From Gammaproteobacteria bacterium (lineage in GTDB: Bacteria > Pseudomonadota > Gammaproteobacteria > JAABTG01), in contig JAXHLS010000006.1 of NCBI GenBank assembly GCA_034522055.1, forward strand, positions 1,150,790 through 1,214,789: a stretch of DNA of 64,000 bases, written 5' to 3'. The translations under genes were made by a program, and so were the position numbers. The notes beneath the pieces were generated by a model. The model ran no database searches. It had not been told where the DNA came from and saw only the letters and a list, made by a program, of their open reading frames with translations. Within the stretch, counting starts at the first letter, position 1, and each line of letters starts with the position of its first letter. Positions 1 to 8,861 of this stretch are shown piece after piece.

Positions 1-888
1 GTGAAGGCCGTCACCGACGGTCTGTTTCAGGGAAAGACCCAAATCATCGATGCGGATCTATCGAAGTATTTCGATACGATCCCGCACGCCAAGCTCATGG
101 CCGTGGTTGCCGAGCGCCTTGCCGATGGGGGCGTCCTCGCCCTCATTCAGCAATGGCTCAAGGCCCCGGTCATCGAAGAGGATGGGCGAGGCAAGCAACG
201 CCCGAGTGGCGGTAAAGGGAATCGGAAAGGGACGCCGCAAGGCGGGGTTGTTTCCCCGCTGCTGGCCAATCTTTATCTACATCTGCTGGACCGGATTTGG
301 GAACGGCACGACTTGGAACGGCGGTTAGGGGCGCGCCTCGTGCGTTACGCTGACGATGCCGTGATTCTGTGTCGTGGGGACACCGCGCCGGCCATGGCGG
401 TGCTTGAGACGGTGCTGACACGCCTGGAGTTGACGCTCAACCGGGAGAAAACCCACGTGGTGGATGCCCGCCGACAGGCGTTCGACTTTCTTGGCTTCAG
501 CATCAAATGGGCACGCAGCCGACGAACCGGCAACGGCTACCCTCACGTTGAGCCGAGCCGCCGCGCCGAACGAAGGATCAAGGCGCGCATCAAGGAACTC
601 ACCGCGCGGCGCCGCACCCCGGTGCCGATGCCGCGTATGATCACGGAAGTCAACCAAGTGCTACGCGACTGGTCGGGCTACTTCCACTACGGCAACTGCA
701 CCAAGGCTTTCGGACGCGTCCGGTGGTTCACTGAGGAACGCGTGCGTACCCAACTGCGGCGGCGTCACAAAGTGCGCACTCGCACGCGCGGTTACGAACG
801 CTTTCCCTACGCCCACCTCCACGACGCCCTTGGATTACTCAAGCTATCCCATAAAGCAGGCTGGCGCTCAGCGCATGCCTTGGCGTGA
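1..888 (+). CDS. group II intron reverse transcriptase/maturase, 5'-truncated by window edge
   Basis: This is the intron-encoded reverse transcriptase with a maturase region, which assists splicing and retrohoming of its host intron. The visible part starts inside the RT domain (DADLSKYFDTIPH, RT motif 3-like), continues through TPQGGVVSPLLANLYLH and the catalytic YADD box (VRYADDAVIL), and ends in a basic maturase region (DWSGYFHYGN). Complete proteins of this kind are about 400-600 residues, so roughly the first 100 or more are missing to the left. The GTG at base 1 is an internal codon, not a supported start. No HNH endonuclease follows. Intron RNA domain V lies 13 bases after the stop, so the 3' half of the intron is present. 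It is clearly different from the RTs at 29.9-33.3 kb. Confidence 0.9.
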   Translation: MKAVTDGLFQGKTQIIDADLSKYFDTIPHAKLMAVVAERLADGGVLALIQQWLKAPVIEEDGRGKQRPSGGKGNRKGTPQGGVVSPLLANLYLHLLDRIWERHDLERRLGARLVRYADDAVILCRGDTAPAMAVLETVLTRLELTLNREKTHVVDARRQAFDFLGFSIKWARSRRTGNGYPHVEPSRRAERRIKARIKELTARRRTPVPMPRMITEVNQVLRDWSGYFHYGNCTKAFGRVRWFTEERVRTQLRRRHKVRTRTRGYERFPYAHLHDALGLLKLSHKAGWRSAHALA

Positions 889-900
889 AGCACATCGGAA

Positions 901-932
901 AGCCGTGTACGGGAGAACCGTATGCACGGTTT
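901..932 (+). ncRNA. group II intron domain V
   Basis: A 32-base hairpin, AGCCGTGTAC paired with GTATGCACGGTT around a GAGAA-type loop, lies just after the RT stop codon where domain V is expected. It closely matches the domain V of the two introns at 29.9 and 31.9 kb. The AGC triad starts the hairpin. Domain VI and the exact 3' splice site, probably between about 970 and 1045, are not resolved. Confidence 0.8.
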
Positions 933-1533
933 GATGAGGGAGGGCTGGCCCTGGTGGCTACGGCCCGGCTATTTAGGCACCGCCAAACGAAAGGGGCGGG
1001 AACCGCTAAGCCGGACCTACGGGCGTTAGGGCCTGCTCTCTACTCTACCCCCCCGTGCCCCCCCCGTGACCCGGAAGCCACCACATCTATGCCAGGACCG
1101 GCAACATCGCCCGCATTTCCGTACCTGTTCACGGTAACTCGCCGCTAAAGGCTGGCCTGCAACGACACCTGATGAAGATCGCGGGTATCGAGGAATCTGA
1201 CCTCTAGGCCGGATAGACAGCAGACAAGGTTGGGTTGAGGAACGAACCCCAACATGACCAGGGCACGGATGTAGGTCGGGATTCATCCCGACATCTGTCA
1301 CATGCTCCCGCCCAGCATCCCCTCATCCTGTCCTTCTCCCCAAGGGAGAAGGGACCTTCCCATGACGCCAAAGCGCGCAGCAACGTAGGGTGGGTCAAGC
1401 GCAGCGGACCCGCCGGCAGCCCCCTCAGCCCCTGTAATCCCCCTGGTGCTCCAGAAACCACTGGTAGGTGGCCCGCACCCGGAGGAGCGCCCCTGGGCGC
1501 GAACCGATCCGGCCATTGCGCAGCCCGGCCCCC
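933..1533. other. non-coding stretch with one REP-like palindrome
   Basis: I see no convincing gene here. It holds the intron 3' end, a pyrimidine-rich tract near 1040-1065, and a REP-like palindrome at 1266-1294 (GTAGGTCGGGATTCATCCCGAC) of the same family as those at 48.9 and 55.7-58.1 kb. A sequence resembling a common 'GGGTGGGTCAAGCGCAGCGG' intergenic repeat lies near 1389. Confidence 0.6.
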
Positions 1534-1764
1534 TCACTCATGGTAATCAAACGCCCGATACCCCGCCTCCTTCACCAGCGCATCGCGCTTGGCCAGTTGC
1601 AGGTCGTTCTCCATCATCTCCGTCACCATCTCGTCGAAGGTGATGCGCGGCGTCCACCCCAGCTTCTCCTTGGCCTTGGTGGGCTCCCCCAGCAGGATCT
1701 CCACCTCCGTGGGGCGGAAATAGCGCGGGTCCACCGCCACCATGCAGGCCCCCGTCTTGGCGTG
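1534..1764 (-). pseudogene. gmd: GDP-mannose 4,6-dehydratase C-terminal fragment
   Basis: The reading frame encodes about 76 residues containing [26 protein letters not shown] and DEMVTEMM. These are characteristic of the C-terminal end of GDP-mannose 4,6-dehydratase, the first enzyme of GDP-fucose and related nucleotide-sugar synthesis. The whole Rossmann-fold part (about 270 residues) is absent: an in-frame TAA lies 15 bases upstream of the homologous stretch and unrelated sequence follows. It is therefore a relic of a surface-polysaccharide gene. Confidence 0.85.
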
Positions 1765-1822
1765 CCGTACAGCGAATTAAGTAAACTGCCCCCGGAGCAT
1801 GCCTGTCCCCGGAGCGTGCAAT

Positions 1823-2071
1823 TCAGCGCTCGAACGGGTTCAGCACGTCCACGTCCAAGTCGGCCACGTCCGCCCCGTTGCGCGTCACCAGTGGCAGGCC
1901 GTTGACCTTTGCCGTCGCTGCCAGCAACGCATCGATGACCGCCACCGGGCGGATCGCGTTCATTCGTCCCCACTCCTCGGCTACAGCCGTGTCGACCGGC
2001 AGTACCCGGTCGCCGAAGCCCGCAATCACGTTGCCGAGCCATGCCTCGAGCGCGCCGGCCTTCCTCCTCAC
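1823..2071 (-). pseudogene. VapC-like PIN-domain toxin, N-terminally truncated
   Basis: The 82 residues match the C-terminal two thirds of VapC PIN-domain ribonucleases: GDRVLPVD, AEEWGRMNA, VIDALLAATA and the closing LVTRNGADVADLDVDVLNPF. Family members are about 130-140 residues. The N-terminal strand with the first catalytic Asp is missing, and no antitoxin gene is adjacent. The break coincides with the start of a transposase remnant at 2072, so an insertion probably truncated it. Not expected to be active. Confidence 0.75.
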
Positions 2072-2280
2072 GGCTGAAGACCAAGGCGCCGACCTGGCGG
2101 GTGATCCGTCGTTTCTTCGAGGGCATCAACCTCAGCACGATCCTTCAGGACGGCAGCCCCATCCGCTCCACCCTCAAGGGGCTCACACCCTTGCACGAGC
2201 AGGTCCTGCAACTATTGGGGATCCCCGATAACGTCTATCGACAACTCCGCGACGGATGGTGGAACTTCGCTCCCTCATAA
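2072..2280 (+). pseudogene. transposase C-terminal remnant (IS1634/IS4-like)
   Basis: About 69 codons read LKTKAPTWRVIRRFFEGINL and end with LLGIPDNVYRQL. This resembles the C-terminal tail of IS4-superfamily (IS1634-type) transposases, where a KAPTxRW...FEGI motif precedes the stop. No catalytic DDE residues remain. It abuts the truncated vapC, and the two together look like the scar of an insertion followed by deletion. The family assignment is tentative. Confidence 0.5.
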
Positions 2281-2650
2281 CTCCCGGTACATCGATTACG
2301 CCAACGCTTCTTTAAAAATCCGTCCGAAATCCGAAATACGCAAACTCCTGAAATAACCGCGCGAAATGTAAGTTCTAACCCGGTCAACGTTCAATTAACG
2401 GAGGGGGGGCGAAGGAACAAGCCCGTTTCCACCAACCCAAAACGCTGCCGTGCCCTGCCCTGTGGATGACAGCATTCTGGGTTGAACCAGGGAAACGTCA
2501 GGCAAACTGACCGGCTGTTTCCCGCGCTGAGGGCAACAGGCTCAGCGGTTCCAGGACGGCCTTGTCATTAAGGTGGGAGAGGATCTTCTTGGGTAAATGG
2601 GGCCTGACCCTGAGCGGTTTGACCCTGAGCGGTTGCGCAAGGCGCGGATA
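2281..2650. other. non-coding stretch after transposase remnant
   Basis: I find no gene. It contains a G-run near 2403 and a short tandem duplication, TGACCCTGAGCGGTT, at about 2606-2635. The first part may include the old element's end, but I cannot define an inverted repeat. Confidence 0.4.
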
Positions 2651-3391
2651 TCACCACTCGCAGGGCGTGAAGAACCCGTCGTCGCCCAAGGCTTGCCGGC
2701 ATTGCCCCGTGGCGGGGGTGGGCGCGTCAGGATTCAGGGCGCCGCGCCGCTCCCGGGTCTCGGTCTCCAGGAGCTGGCGGGCGGGGCCGCAGGCCTCGCG
2801 CTGCGCGCATTGGCCCTCGGACCCGCAGACCTTGTCGGCCAGGCGCTGGCAGGCCGTGGGCCGGTTCCCGCGCTGCTCACGCTCGCAGGGGACGAAGAAA
2901 CTGCGGTCCTCCAGGGCCTGACGGCACTGGACGTCGGCGGGGAGATAGCCCTCGCCGAAGGCTCGCTCGTGGGAGATCCCGCGGCGCTCCTCCTCGTAGA
3001 TCTCGAGCAGCTGCCGGGCGGGGCCGCAGGCCGGGCTGTCGGCGCACTCGCCGTGCAGGCCGCAGGTCTTGCGTATCAGCTGCCTGCAGGCCATGGGCCC
3101 CTCGCTGATGAAGGCCTGAGGGGGATGGCGTCGCTCCCGCTTGAACTCCTGGAACGCCATGTTTGGCACCATCACGCCGGAGCGCACGGTGATGCTGGAG
3201 CCGTCCTCGAGCCGGTGCACCCCGTCCCAGAGCTGCCTTTTACCGCCCGCGCTCTGCACCGTCACCCGGTTGGTCCGGGGATCGACATGGATGCTGCGCC
3301 CACTCTGCAGAGTGGCGGACCATGGCTCCTGCCCGAGCGCGGGACCCGGCAGGAAAGACATCAGCAGGACGAGCAGCAGGACGCGTGGCAT
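2651..3391 (-). CDS. exported Cys-rich protein with a duplicated module
   Basis: The 246-residue product starts with a Sec signal peptide (basic MPR, hydrophobic VLLLVLLMSFL, cleavage near ALG-QEP). A short beta-rich segment follows (about 22-75), then two copies of a Cys module of about 65 residues. Copy one contains ACRQLIRKTCGLHGEC, ACGPARQLLE and CRQALEDRSFFVPCE. Copy two contains ACQRLADKVCGSEGQC, ACGPARQLLE and CRQALGDDGFFTPCE. Each module keeps six Cys, suggesting disulfide bonding outside the cytoplasm. I do not recognise a named family or function. It is monocistronic, with repeat sequence just upstream. Confidence 0.75.
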   Translation of the reverse strand: MPRVLLLVLLMSFLPGPALGQEPWSATLQSGRSIHVDPRTNRVTVQSAGGKRQLWDGVHRLEDGSSITVRSGVMVPNMAFQEFKRERRHPPQAFISEGPMACRQLIRKTCGLHGECADSPACGPARQLLEIYEEERRGISHERAFGEGYLPADVQCRQALEDRSFFVPCEREQRGNRPTACQRLADKVCGSEGQCAQREACGPARQLLETETRERRGALNPDAPTPATGQCRQALGDDGFFTPCEW

Positions 3392-3463
3392 GTGGTAATT
3401 GGGGTCTGGGTAATTGGGGTCAGAGTAAAAACTAGGTAATTGGGGTCAAAGTAAAAACTACGT
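3390..3463. repeat. short direct repeats GGTAATTGGGGTC
   Basis: The motif GGTAATTGGGGTC occurs three times in about 60 bases. In the last two copies it is followed by AGAGTAAAAACTA or AAAGTAAAAACTA. Similar TAATTGGGGTCAGAGTAAAAA strings are a common dispersed intergenic repeat in proteobacteria. It lies directly upstream of the exported Cys-rich gene. The rest of 3464-3508 shows nothing else. Confidence 0.7.
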
Positions 3464-4248
3464 GAATACTTCGATTCTGTTGGAAGTTCAGCTTATTGTT
3501 TTTCGTTGCAACGGTGTCCGGACTAATTCTGGCCCGGAGTCAATAAAGTGACCGCGAGGGGGGCATATGAAGCTGCGCAGGTCGCTATTCACGATGTTTT
3601 CTGAAAAATACGCCCTCGGCAATTCGATGGCGCTATGGTGCCTGATATTGGGTCGGGAAAATAATTTCGAAAAAATGTCAAAAAGTACTTGACAAAGGTT
3701 CTCCAGGGTGTTCGCGATATGTGTTGTAGAAACAACAACTTATCGGAGAACTTCATGCGTAGTGAGCGAATGAAATCCTTAATGAACCATATCCTGAACG
3801 AGACCGTCCTGGGCGAACTGCTGATCCCCGTTTCCGAGGCGTTGGCGCGCCTGCGCAACGCCAATGCCAATACGAGCGTGCTGGACATGTACACCTTTAT
3901 CAGCCTGGGCGTACTGCGTCATCTGCAGGGCATGCCCTCGCTGCGCGAGCAGGTGCAGTCGTTGCTGCATCTGGACCCGACCCATAGCCCGCAGGCACCC
4001 CTGGCCCGCTCTACCTGGTCCGATGCCCTGGCGTCGCGGCGTCGCCGCGACGTGGTCAGTGCCATGATAGGGCCGTTGCGGAGCGAGGCCCGGGCGGTAC
4101 TGCCCGACCGCTTGGCCGGGTTTGCCGAGCTGGCGGGGCGCCCCGTGTACGCGACCGACGGCACCTATCAGCACGAGAGCGCCCACTACGGGCGCCGCAC
4201 GCCCCGCCAGGGCGGTGAGGACAACCCCAAGGGCCATGCGCTGCTGAG

Positions 4249-5550
4249 GCCTCTGTCGGAAATTAACTTGCCAAGTAGAGGGATCTGTGATCTCCTACGG
4301 GGATGAAACGAAACCTCGTACTGGAAGCCGCAATCGTTGAGAAATACATCGCCGTTTCGCCGGAACTCAACGAACGTGGCCGCCGGTTGTGGGCGGCGGC
4401 GGAATCGCGCAGCATCGGCTGGGGTGGCGATGCGCTGGTGTCGTCGGCCACCGGGCTTGCCCGCGAAACCATTCGCAAGGGGCGGAGTGAGATCGAGTCC
4501 GGCGTGCAGCCGAGTGCGCGGGTACGCCGCCCGGGTGCCGGTCGTCCCGGAATTGAGGCGAGCCAACCGGGACTCCTGGAGGCGCTGGAGCGATTGGTGG
4601 ACCCGCTGACGCGCGGCGACCCGGAGTCGCCACTGCGCTGGACCTGCAAAAGCCGCGCGAAACTCGCGGCAGCGCTGACGGCGCAAGGCTGGAAGGTGAG
4701 TTCGACCACAGTTGGACGGTTGCTCAACGAAGCGGGCTACCGGTTGCAGTCGGTGCGCAAGAGTCGCGAAGGGGTCTCGCATCCCGAGCGCCACGCGCAG
4801 TTCGAGTACCTCAACGCGACGGCCGAGGGCCTGCTCGGCGCGGGCCAGCCGGTCATCTCGGTGGACACGAAGAAGAAGGAGCTGGTGGGCGATTTTCGCA
4901 ATGGGGGGCGGGAATGGCAGCCCAAGGGCGCCCCGGAGAAGGCACTGGTGCACGACTTCCCCAGCGATGGGCTGGGCAAGGCGATCCCCTACGGGATTTA
5001 CGACATGGGGCGCAACGAGGCCTGGGTCAACGTCGGGCGTGACCACGACACCCCTGCCTTTGCGGTGGCCTCCATTCGCCAGTGGTGGCAGGAGATGGGC
5101 CGCGCGGCCTATCCGAAGGCCGAGGAGCTGTTCATCACGGCTGATGCGGGGGGATCGAACGGCTACCGTTCGAGGGTGTGGAAACATGAGTTGCAAGGAT
5201 TCGCCGACGAAACGGGCCTGCGTATCCGCGTGAGCCACTTTCCGCCGGGCACGAGCAAGTGGAACAAGATAGAGCACCGCCAGTTCTGCCATATCACGCA
5301 GAACTGGCGAGGCAAGCCGCTGCGTACCTTCGAGACCATCGTCGACCTCATCGGCCATACGCGTACTGCCAAGGGGCTTCGCGTCAAGGCGAAGCTGGAC
5401 GAGCGCAACTACCCCACCGGTGCGAAAATCACCAATGCTCAGATGAAGGCCATTGCGCTCACGCGCAACGACTTCCAAGGCGACTGGAACTATGAGATCC
5501 ATCCGCGTATCGAGTAACGCCAACTTGGCAAGTTAATATCGATCACTCTC
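4249..5550 (+). mobile_element. ISAzo13-family (IS630-related) insertion sequence
   Basis: This 1302-bp insertion lies within the IS4 transposase. A perfect 15-bp inverted repeat, ATTAACTTGCCAAGT at 4262-4276 and its complement at 5523-5537, lies 13 bases inside each end, and the outer 13 bases match imperfectly. The flanks carry CTGAG at 4244-4248 and 5551-5555, the probable target duplication. The interior is one intact transposase gene. Confidence 0.88.
4303..5517 (+). CDS. ISAzo13-family transposase
   Basis: The 404-residue product is a full-length DDE transposase. An N-terminal HTH-like region (VSSATGLARETIRKGRSE, then VSSTTVGRLLNEAGY) precedes the catalytic core. Core motifs are ISVDTKKKELVGDF, the conserved NGGREWQPKG, FITADAGGSNG and a closing KWNKIEHRQF with the catalytic Glu. 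The C-terminal RNDFQGDWNYEIHPR is typical of the family. The ATG at 4303 follows a CTACGGGG Shine-Dalgarno-like stretch. No disruption is visible, so it could be active. Confidence 0.93.
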   Translation: MKRNLVLEAAIVEKYIAVSPELNERGRRLWAAAESRSIGWGGDALVSSATGLARETIRKGRSEIESGVQPSARVRRPGAGRPGIEASQPGLLEALERLVDPLTRGDPESPLRWTCKSRAKLAAALTAQGWKVSSTTVGRLLNEAGYRLQSVRKSREGVSHPERHAQFEYLNATAEGLLGAGQPVISVDTKKKELVGDFRNGGREWQPKGAPEKALVHDFPSDGLGKAIPYGIYDMGRNEAWVNVGRDHDTPAFAVASIRQWWQEMGRAAYPKAEELFITADAGGSNGYRSRVWKHELQGFADETGLRIRVSHFPPGTSKWNKIEHRQFCHITQNWRGKPLRTFETIVDLIGHTRTAKGLRVKAKLDERNYPTGAKITNAQMKAIALTRNDFQGDWNYEIHPRIE

Positions 5551-6440
5551 CTGAGCTTCTACGACGTGCGCCTGGGGTGCCCCGCGGATGTCTACGTCGA
5601 TACCCGCAATCGCCACGAGACCACCTTGCTGCGGGACTATGACGCCAACGAACAAGCCATGACCCGGCACAGGAAGGCCCTGTGGCTCGTCGACCGCGCC
5701 TTCATCGACGCCCGCTTCTGGGACCAGAAGAAGAAGGGCCTGGGCGTGACGCGGGTGACCCGCATGAAAAAGAACCTGCGCATCGATTCCACCGAGACCC
5801 TGCCGGTGGCCGACATCGCCGTCAACGAAGGCATCGTGAAGGACTTGCGTATCACCCTGGGCAGTTCCCAGGCCTTCTGGCGGCTGGTCACCTTCCGCTC
5901 CCGGCGCGGCCGCCTCGTGGAGTTCCTCACCAACGACTTCGACCTCGAGCCCGGCCTCGTCGCCTTCCTGTATTCCCGCCGCTGGGAAGAGGAGAAGTGC
6001 TTCGATACCTGGAAGAACGACTTCAGCCAGGCCAAGGCCTGGGGCGCCAGTGTCGTGGCCATCGACAACCAGGTGCGTCTGGCCATCATCACCTCCCTCC
6101 TCGTGGCCATGCTGGTGCACCGCACCATGGGTCAGCACGGCGTCGAGGACGAGAAAGCCCTGCGCAAACAGGACCGCCGGCAGACCGCGGCAACAGACGG
6201 GACCGACCGCCCCGACTGGAGCACCCCGGTGTTCCGCTATACCTCCAAAGTGAGCCGCCAAGTGCTGAGGTTCTTCAAACACTGTTCTCACAAGCCCGCC
6301 TCCCTGGCGCTCTATGAGAGCCAGCTACGCCCCATGTTGATGGCGTACCTGTGAGGCAGGGCGGACACCGTTGTTTTCGTTGTATTCATGGCCTGTTCCC
6401 TGTTGTCCCGGACTGCGGCCGCAACCGGCGGCCCGGCCGG

Positions 6441-6983
6441 TCAGTCGCCGCGTTGTCCGGTGCGCTCCTCCAGGGTCTGGAGGACCCCAGCGACGAACTT
6501 TTCCGAATAGCCGGAGATGAAGCACCACACCAGCAACTTGCCGAAATCCTGCACCGATTCTGGTCTTAGCTGCAGGATGATCGGCACCGAGAGGGTCCCT
6601 CCCTCCACCGAGGGCGCGGTAAAATTGGGAAACAGATTGCTCGTGAACAAACCGTTTCCGCCCTCCCCGGTGAGAATGCCGGACATGAAGAACAGATAGG
6701 CGATGGCCGCCATCAAGCCCCCGTAAAGCATCGGCATGAGGGACGACACCCACGAGTCCGCAAACTCATCGATGACCGCCTGGCGCTCGGCCCTCAGGCG
6801 TCGCAGCAGGGAGATACTGCCCCCCAGCGCGCCGGTCAGGAAGGCGAAGGGAAAGGAGCCGAGGTGCTGGGTAAAGAGCACACCCACGAGCACCATGGCG
6901 CCCACCGCCGCCAGGAGGCCCAGCTGGGCCACGAAAAGACGCCGAATGACCTTCTGCGTGCGTGGATTGCGCGTATCACTCAT
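6441..6983 (-). CDS. membrane protein of unknown function
   Basis: The product is about 180 residues from the ATG at 6983 (MSDTRNPRTQ). A more distal ATG at 6992 is possible. Hydrophobic segments lie at about 17-38 (VAQLGLLAAVGAMVLVGVLF) and 46-60 (FAFLTGALGGSISLL). A third lies at about 87-107 (PMLYGGLMAAIAYLFFMSGIL) and a weaker one near 150 (GKLLVWCFISGYSEKFV). A basic stretch (RRLRAERQAVIDE) lies between helices two and three. I do not recognise the family. The last region, SGYSEKFVAGVLQTLEE, recurs in small bacterial membrane proteins I cannot name. It stands alone beside the IS4 element. Confidence 0.7.
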   Translation of the reverse strand: MSDTRNPRTQKVIRRLFVAQLGLLAAVGAMVLVGVLFTQHLGSFPFAFLTGALGGSISLLRRLRAERQAVIDEFADSWVSSLMPMLYGGLMAAIAYLFFMSGILTGEGGNGLFTSNLFPNFTAPSVEGGTLSVPIILQLRPESVQDFGKLLVWCFISGYSEKFVAGVLQTLEERTGQRGD

Positions 6984-7301
6984 GGGTCGCAAACGAAACC
7001 GGGGTGGATGGGATACGTGAATGATTCTGCCATAATTCCCACTATGGTGCGGCAGCCATGCTCCGGAAAGTCCACGATGGTTCGATGCAGACCTCCCTGG
7101 AAGGGCGACGGCAACCCCGGCCCTCTTCCTGCGCCCAGGGTCCCTGGTCCAGGGTGAATAGTCGTAGCGCCGGCCCCCGTACCCTGTTCATACTCGAGGG
7201 CATCACCCTGGCCGGTCCGAGGCATAAGACGGCCGGACGGCCGCGAGACCTTTCCCCCGCCCGGCGGACAGTCCGGCCATCAACCCGCAAGGAGATGTTC
7301 G
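6984..7301. other. divergent intergenic region, no gene seen
   Basis: About 318 bases separate the divergent membrane-protein and transglutaminase-like genes. Promoters for both should lie here, but I cannot pick convincing hexamers. There is a small palindrome (CCCTGGTCCAGGG) near 7143-7155. Confidence 0.4.
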
Positions 7302-8111
7302 ATGTGGCTACATGCGTCATGCTCGCTGGAATTTGAATTACCGGAAGCCACCCCCTTTATCTTCATGCTGCGCCCGCGCAGTGGCTCGCAGCAGTGGGTG
7401 GCGCGCGAGCAGTACATCTTCCGCCCGAGCGTCGCCGCAGCCGAGTTCACGGACGGCTTCGGCAATCTGTGCCAGCGCCTCGTGGCGCCGGCGGGCGCCT
7501 TCGCCGTCCACACGGCCGCGGACATCCTGGCCGAGGACGCCTGTGACGCGGCACCGGGGGCTGCCTTCGTGCCCGTCGATCAACTCCCCGAGGACACCCT
7601 GCCCTTCCTGCTTCCGAGCCGCTACTGCGAGTCGGACCGATTCACGGACATGGCCTGGTCCCTCGCTGCCGAGTGCGCTCCGGGCTATGACCAGTGCAGC
7701 GCCATCGTCGACTACATCCGGCGCACCCTGGCCTACACGCCGGGCGCCGGGCCGTACAACGTCAGTGCCTGCGAGATCAACGGTGCATCGACAGCGGTGT
7801 GCCGCGACATGGCCCACCTCGGCATCGCCCTGTGTCGCGCCCTGTCCATACCGGCTCGCATGGTGGTGGGCTACCTCGAAGGGCTCGAGCCGATGGATCT
7901 CCATGCCTGGTTCGAGGCCTACGTGGGGGGACGCTGGTTTACCTTCGACCCCACCAGCGCACACCTCAAGGGTGGACGCGTCGCCCTTGCCTACGGCCGG
8001 GATGCCGCGGACGTCGCCGTCTATACCCAATTCGGATCCCCCGTGCCCCTGGTGGGGATGCATGTGAACCTCGTGCACCGGCCGGCGCCCCCTGCCTTAC
8101 TCTACCCGTGA
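7302..8111 (+). CDS. transglutaminase-like domain protein
   Basis: The 269-residue protein belongs to the bacterial transglutaminase-like cysteine peptidase superfamily. The catalytic triad is readable: Cys167 in TAVCRDMAH, His201 in [10 protein letters not shown] and Asp216 in FTFDPT, in the usual order and spacing. An N-terminal beta-rich half ([20 protein letters not shown]) matches the N-terminal domain usual in this group. There is no signal peptide, so it is probably cytoplasmic. Such proteins act as proteases or amide-modifying enzymes; the substrate is unknown. The start follows a CAAGGAGATGTTCG ribosome-binding stretch. Confidence 0.85.
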   Translation: MWLHASCSLEFELPEATPFIFMLRPRSGSQQWVAREQYIFRPSVAAAEFTDGFGNLCQRLVAPAGAFAVHTAADILAEDACDAAPGAAFVPVDQLPEDTLPFLLPSRYCESDRFTDMAWSLAAECAPGYDQCSAIVDYIRRTLAYTPGAGPYNVSACEINGASTAVCRDMAHLGIALCRALSIPARMVVGYLEGLEPMDLHAWFEAYVGGRWFTFDPTSAHLKGGRVALAYGRDAADVAVYTQFGSPVPLVGMHVNLVHRPAPPALLYP

Positions 8112-8242
8112 TGCGCCGGCGCCAGAGGATAACGGACGCAGGGGCCATCACCCCCCTCTGGCAGGCCCGATCCGCCTGTGGCCCGTAATGCCCAATCGGA
8201 TTATGTTCAACCTTTGACCATCCAACGGACCCCGACCCCACC

Positions 8243-8518
8243 ATGACCGGACTGACACGCATCCTGCTGGCGGCGGCCTTCGTCGCCCTGGCGTCCACCA
8301 GCCACGCCCAAGGGGGTGCTGCAACGCCGCCGCCCGCCGCGCAGCCCCGTCACCCGGAGCACATCCGCGCCGTGCTCGAGGTGCTCGCCGAGCCTGAGAG
8401 CATCGCCAACCTCGCGTCCTTCACCAAGGGCTACTACGAGGCCCTGCTGGCGGCTGGGTTCACCCAGGACCAGGCCGTGCGCATCGTCGTGGGCACGGGG
8501 GTCCCGGGGCTCGACTGA
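8243..8518 (+). CDS. small exported protein, unknown function
   Basis: This 91-residue product has a clear Sec signal peptide (MTGLTRILLAAAFVALASTSHA, cleavage after AHA-type SHA). The mature part is about 68 residues, with a Pro/Ala-rich start and a helical region (HIRAVLEVLAEPESIANLASF) ending in GTGVPGLD. There are no Cys, so it is not a lipoprotein. I do not recognise a family. It is in the same orientation as the transglutaminase-like gene, with a 131-base gap. Confidence 0.6.
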   Translation: MTGLTRILLAAAFVALASTSHAQGGAATPPPAAQPRHPEHIRAVLEVLAEPESIANLASFTKGYYEALLAAGFTQDQAVRIVVGTGVPGLD

Positions 8519-8861
8519 AGGCCCTGGCCCTTCCGGGGCCGTGGTTCCGATGCAGACCGCCAAGGCACCCCCTGGCGGTACCCGCCACGGCAACACTACT
8601 TCCGGTTCCGGGCCCGGGGGGACGCTACACTTGCCGGGGGCTCCAACCAGGCGCAGCGCCATGGCACGACCATCCCTATGGGGTCTCCGGGGTCCCTGGA
8701 ACTGGGCTCCAATGGAAGCCCGCCTTCACAGCCGCCTGGACTGGCCGCCTCCGCGGACGGGCCGACATCGACGGGCCCAGCAAGCCGCCGTGAAGAGCGT
8801 ATTTTGCTAAGATCACAGTATACGCTTATCCGCCATCGATCATCCGTCAGGCTCCTAAACC
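8519..8861. other. intergenic stretch with one possible operator
   Basis: I find no convincing gene in these 343 bases. Near the right end an inverted repeat, GCGTAT (8797-8802) and ATACGC (8820-8825), is separated by 17 bases in an AT-rich stretch. It sits 37 bases upstream of the next start codon, so an operator for the two-gene module at 8862 is possible. Confidence 0.4.

Larger units (their letters stand above)
3689..6354 (+). pseudogene. IS4-family transposase, interrupted by another IS
   Basis: The N-terminal part (3689-4248) and C-terminal part (5554-6354) form one DDE transposase. The first catalytic Asp lies in YATDGTYQ, the second in WLVDRAFIDARFW, and the signature YSRRWEEEKCFDTWK contains the Y-R-E-K box with the catalytic Glu. 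Removing 4249-5555 (the nested element plus one copy of the 5-bp flank CTGAG) joins the codons to GHALLSFYDV in frame. The gene was therefore intact before the second insertion and is now inactive. The start upstream of MCCRNNNLSENF is uncertain. Confidence 0.9.
3509..6373 (+). mobile_element. IS4-family insertion sequence carrying a nested IS
   Basis: The ends are a perfect 12-bp inverted repeat: CAACGGTGTCCG at 3509-3520 and CGGACACCGTTG at 6362-6373. They are flanked by a perfect 9-bp direct repeat, TTTTCGTTG, at 3500-3508 and 6374-6382. Together these define a complete element with its target duplication. The element minus the nested insertion is about 1.56 kb, normal for IS4-family elements. 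The single transposase gene is split at 4248 by the ISAzo13-family element at 4249-5550. Confidence 0.92.

Noticed and set aside
2597-3439. 280-codon plus-strand frame over the Cys-rich gene
   Set aside because: Antisense to a gene with a clear signal peptide and duplicated Cys modules; its translation is Gly/Ala/Leu-rich without motifs.
3390-3463. CRISPR array
   Set aside because: Three short direct repeats with uneven spacing and no spacers or cas genes. It is a dispersed intergenic repeat. No CRISPR is present elsewhere in the window.
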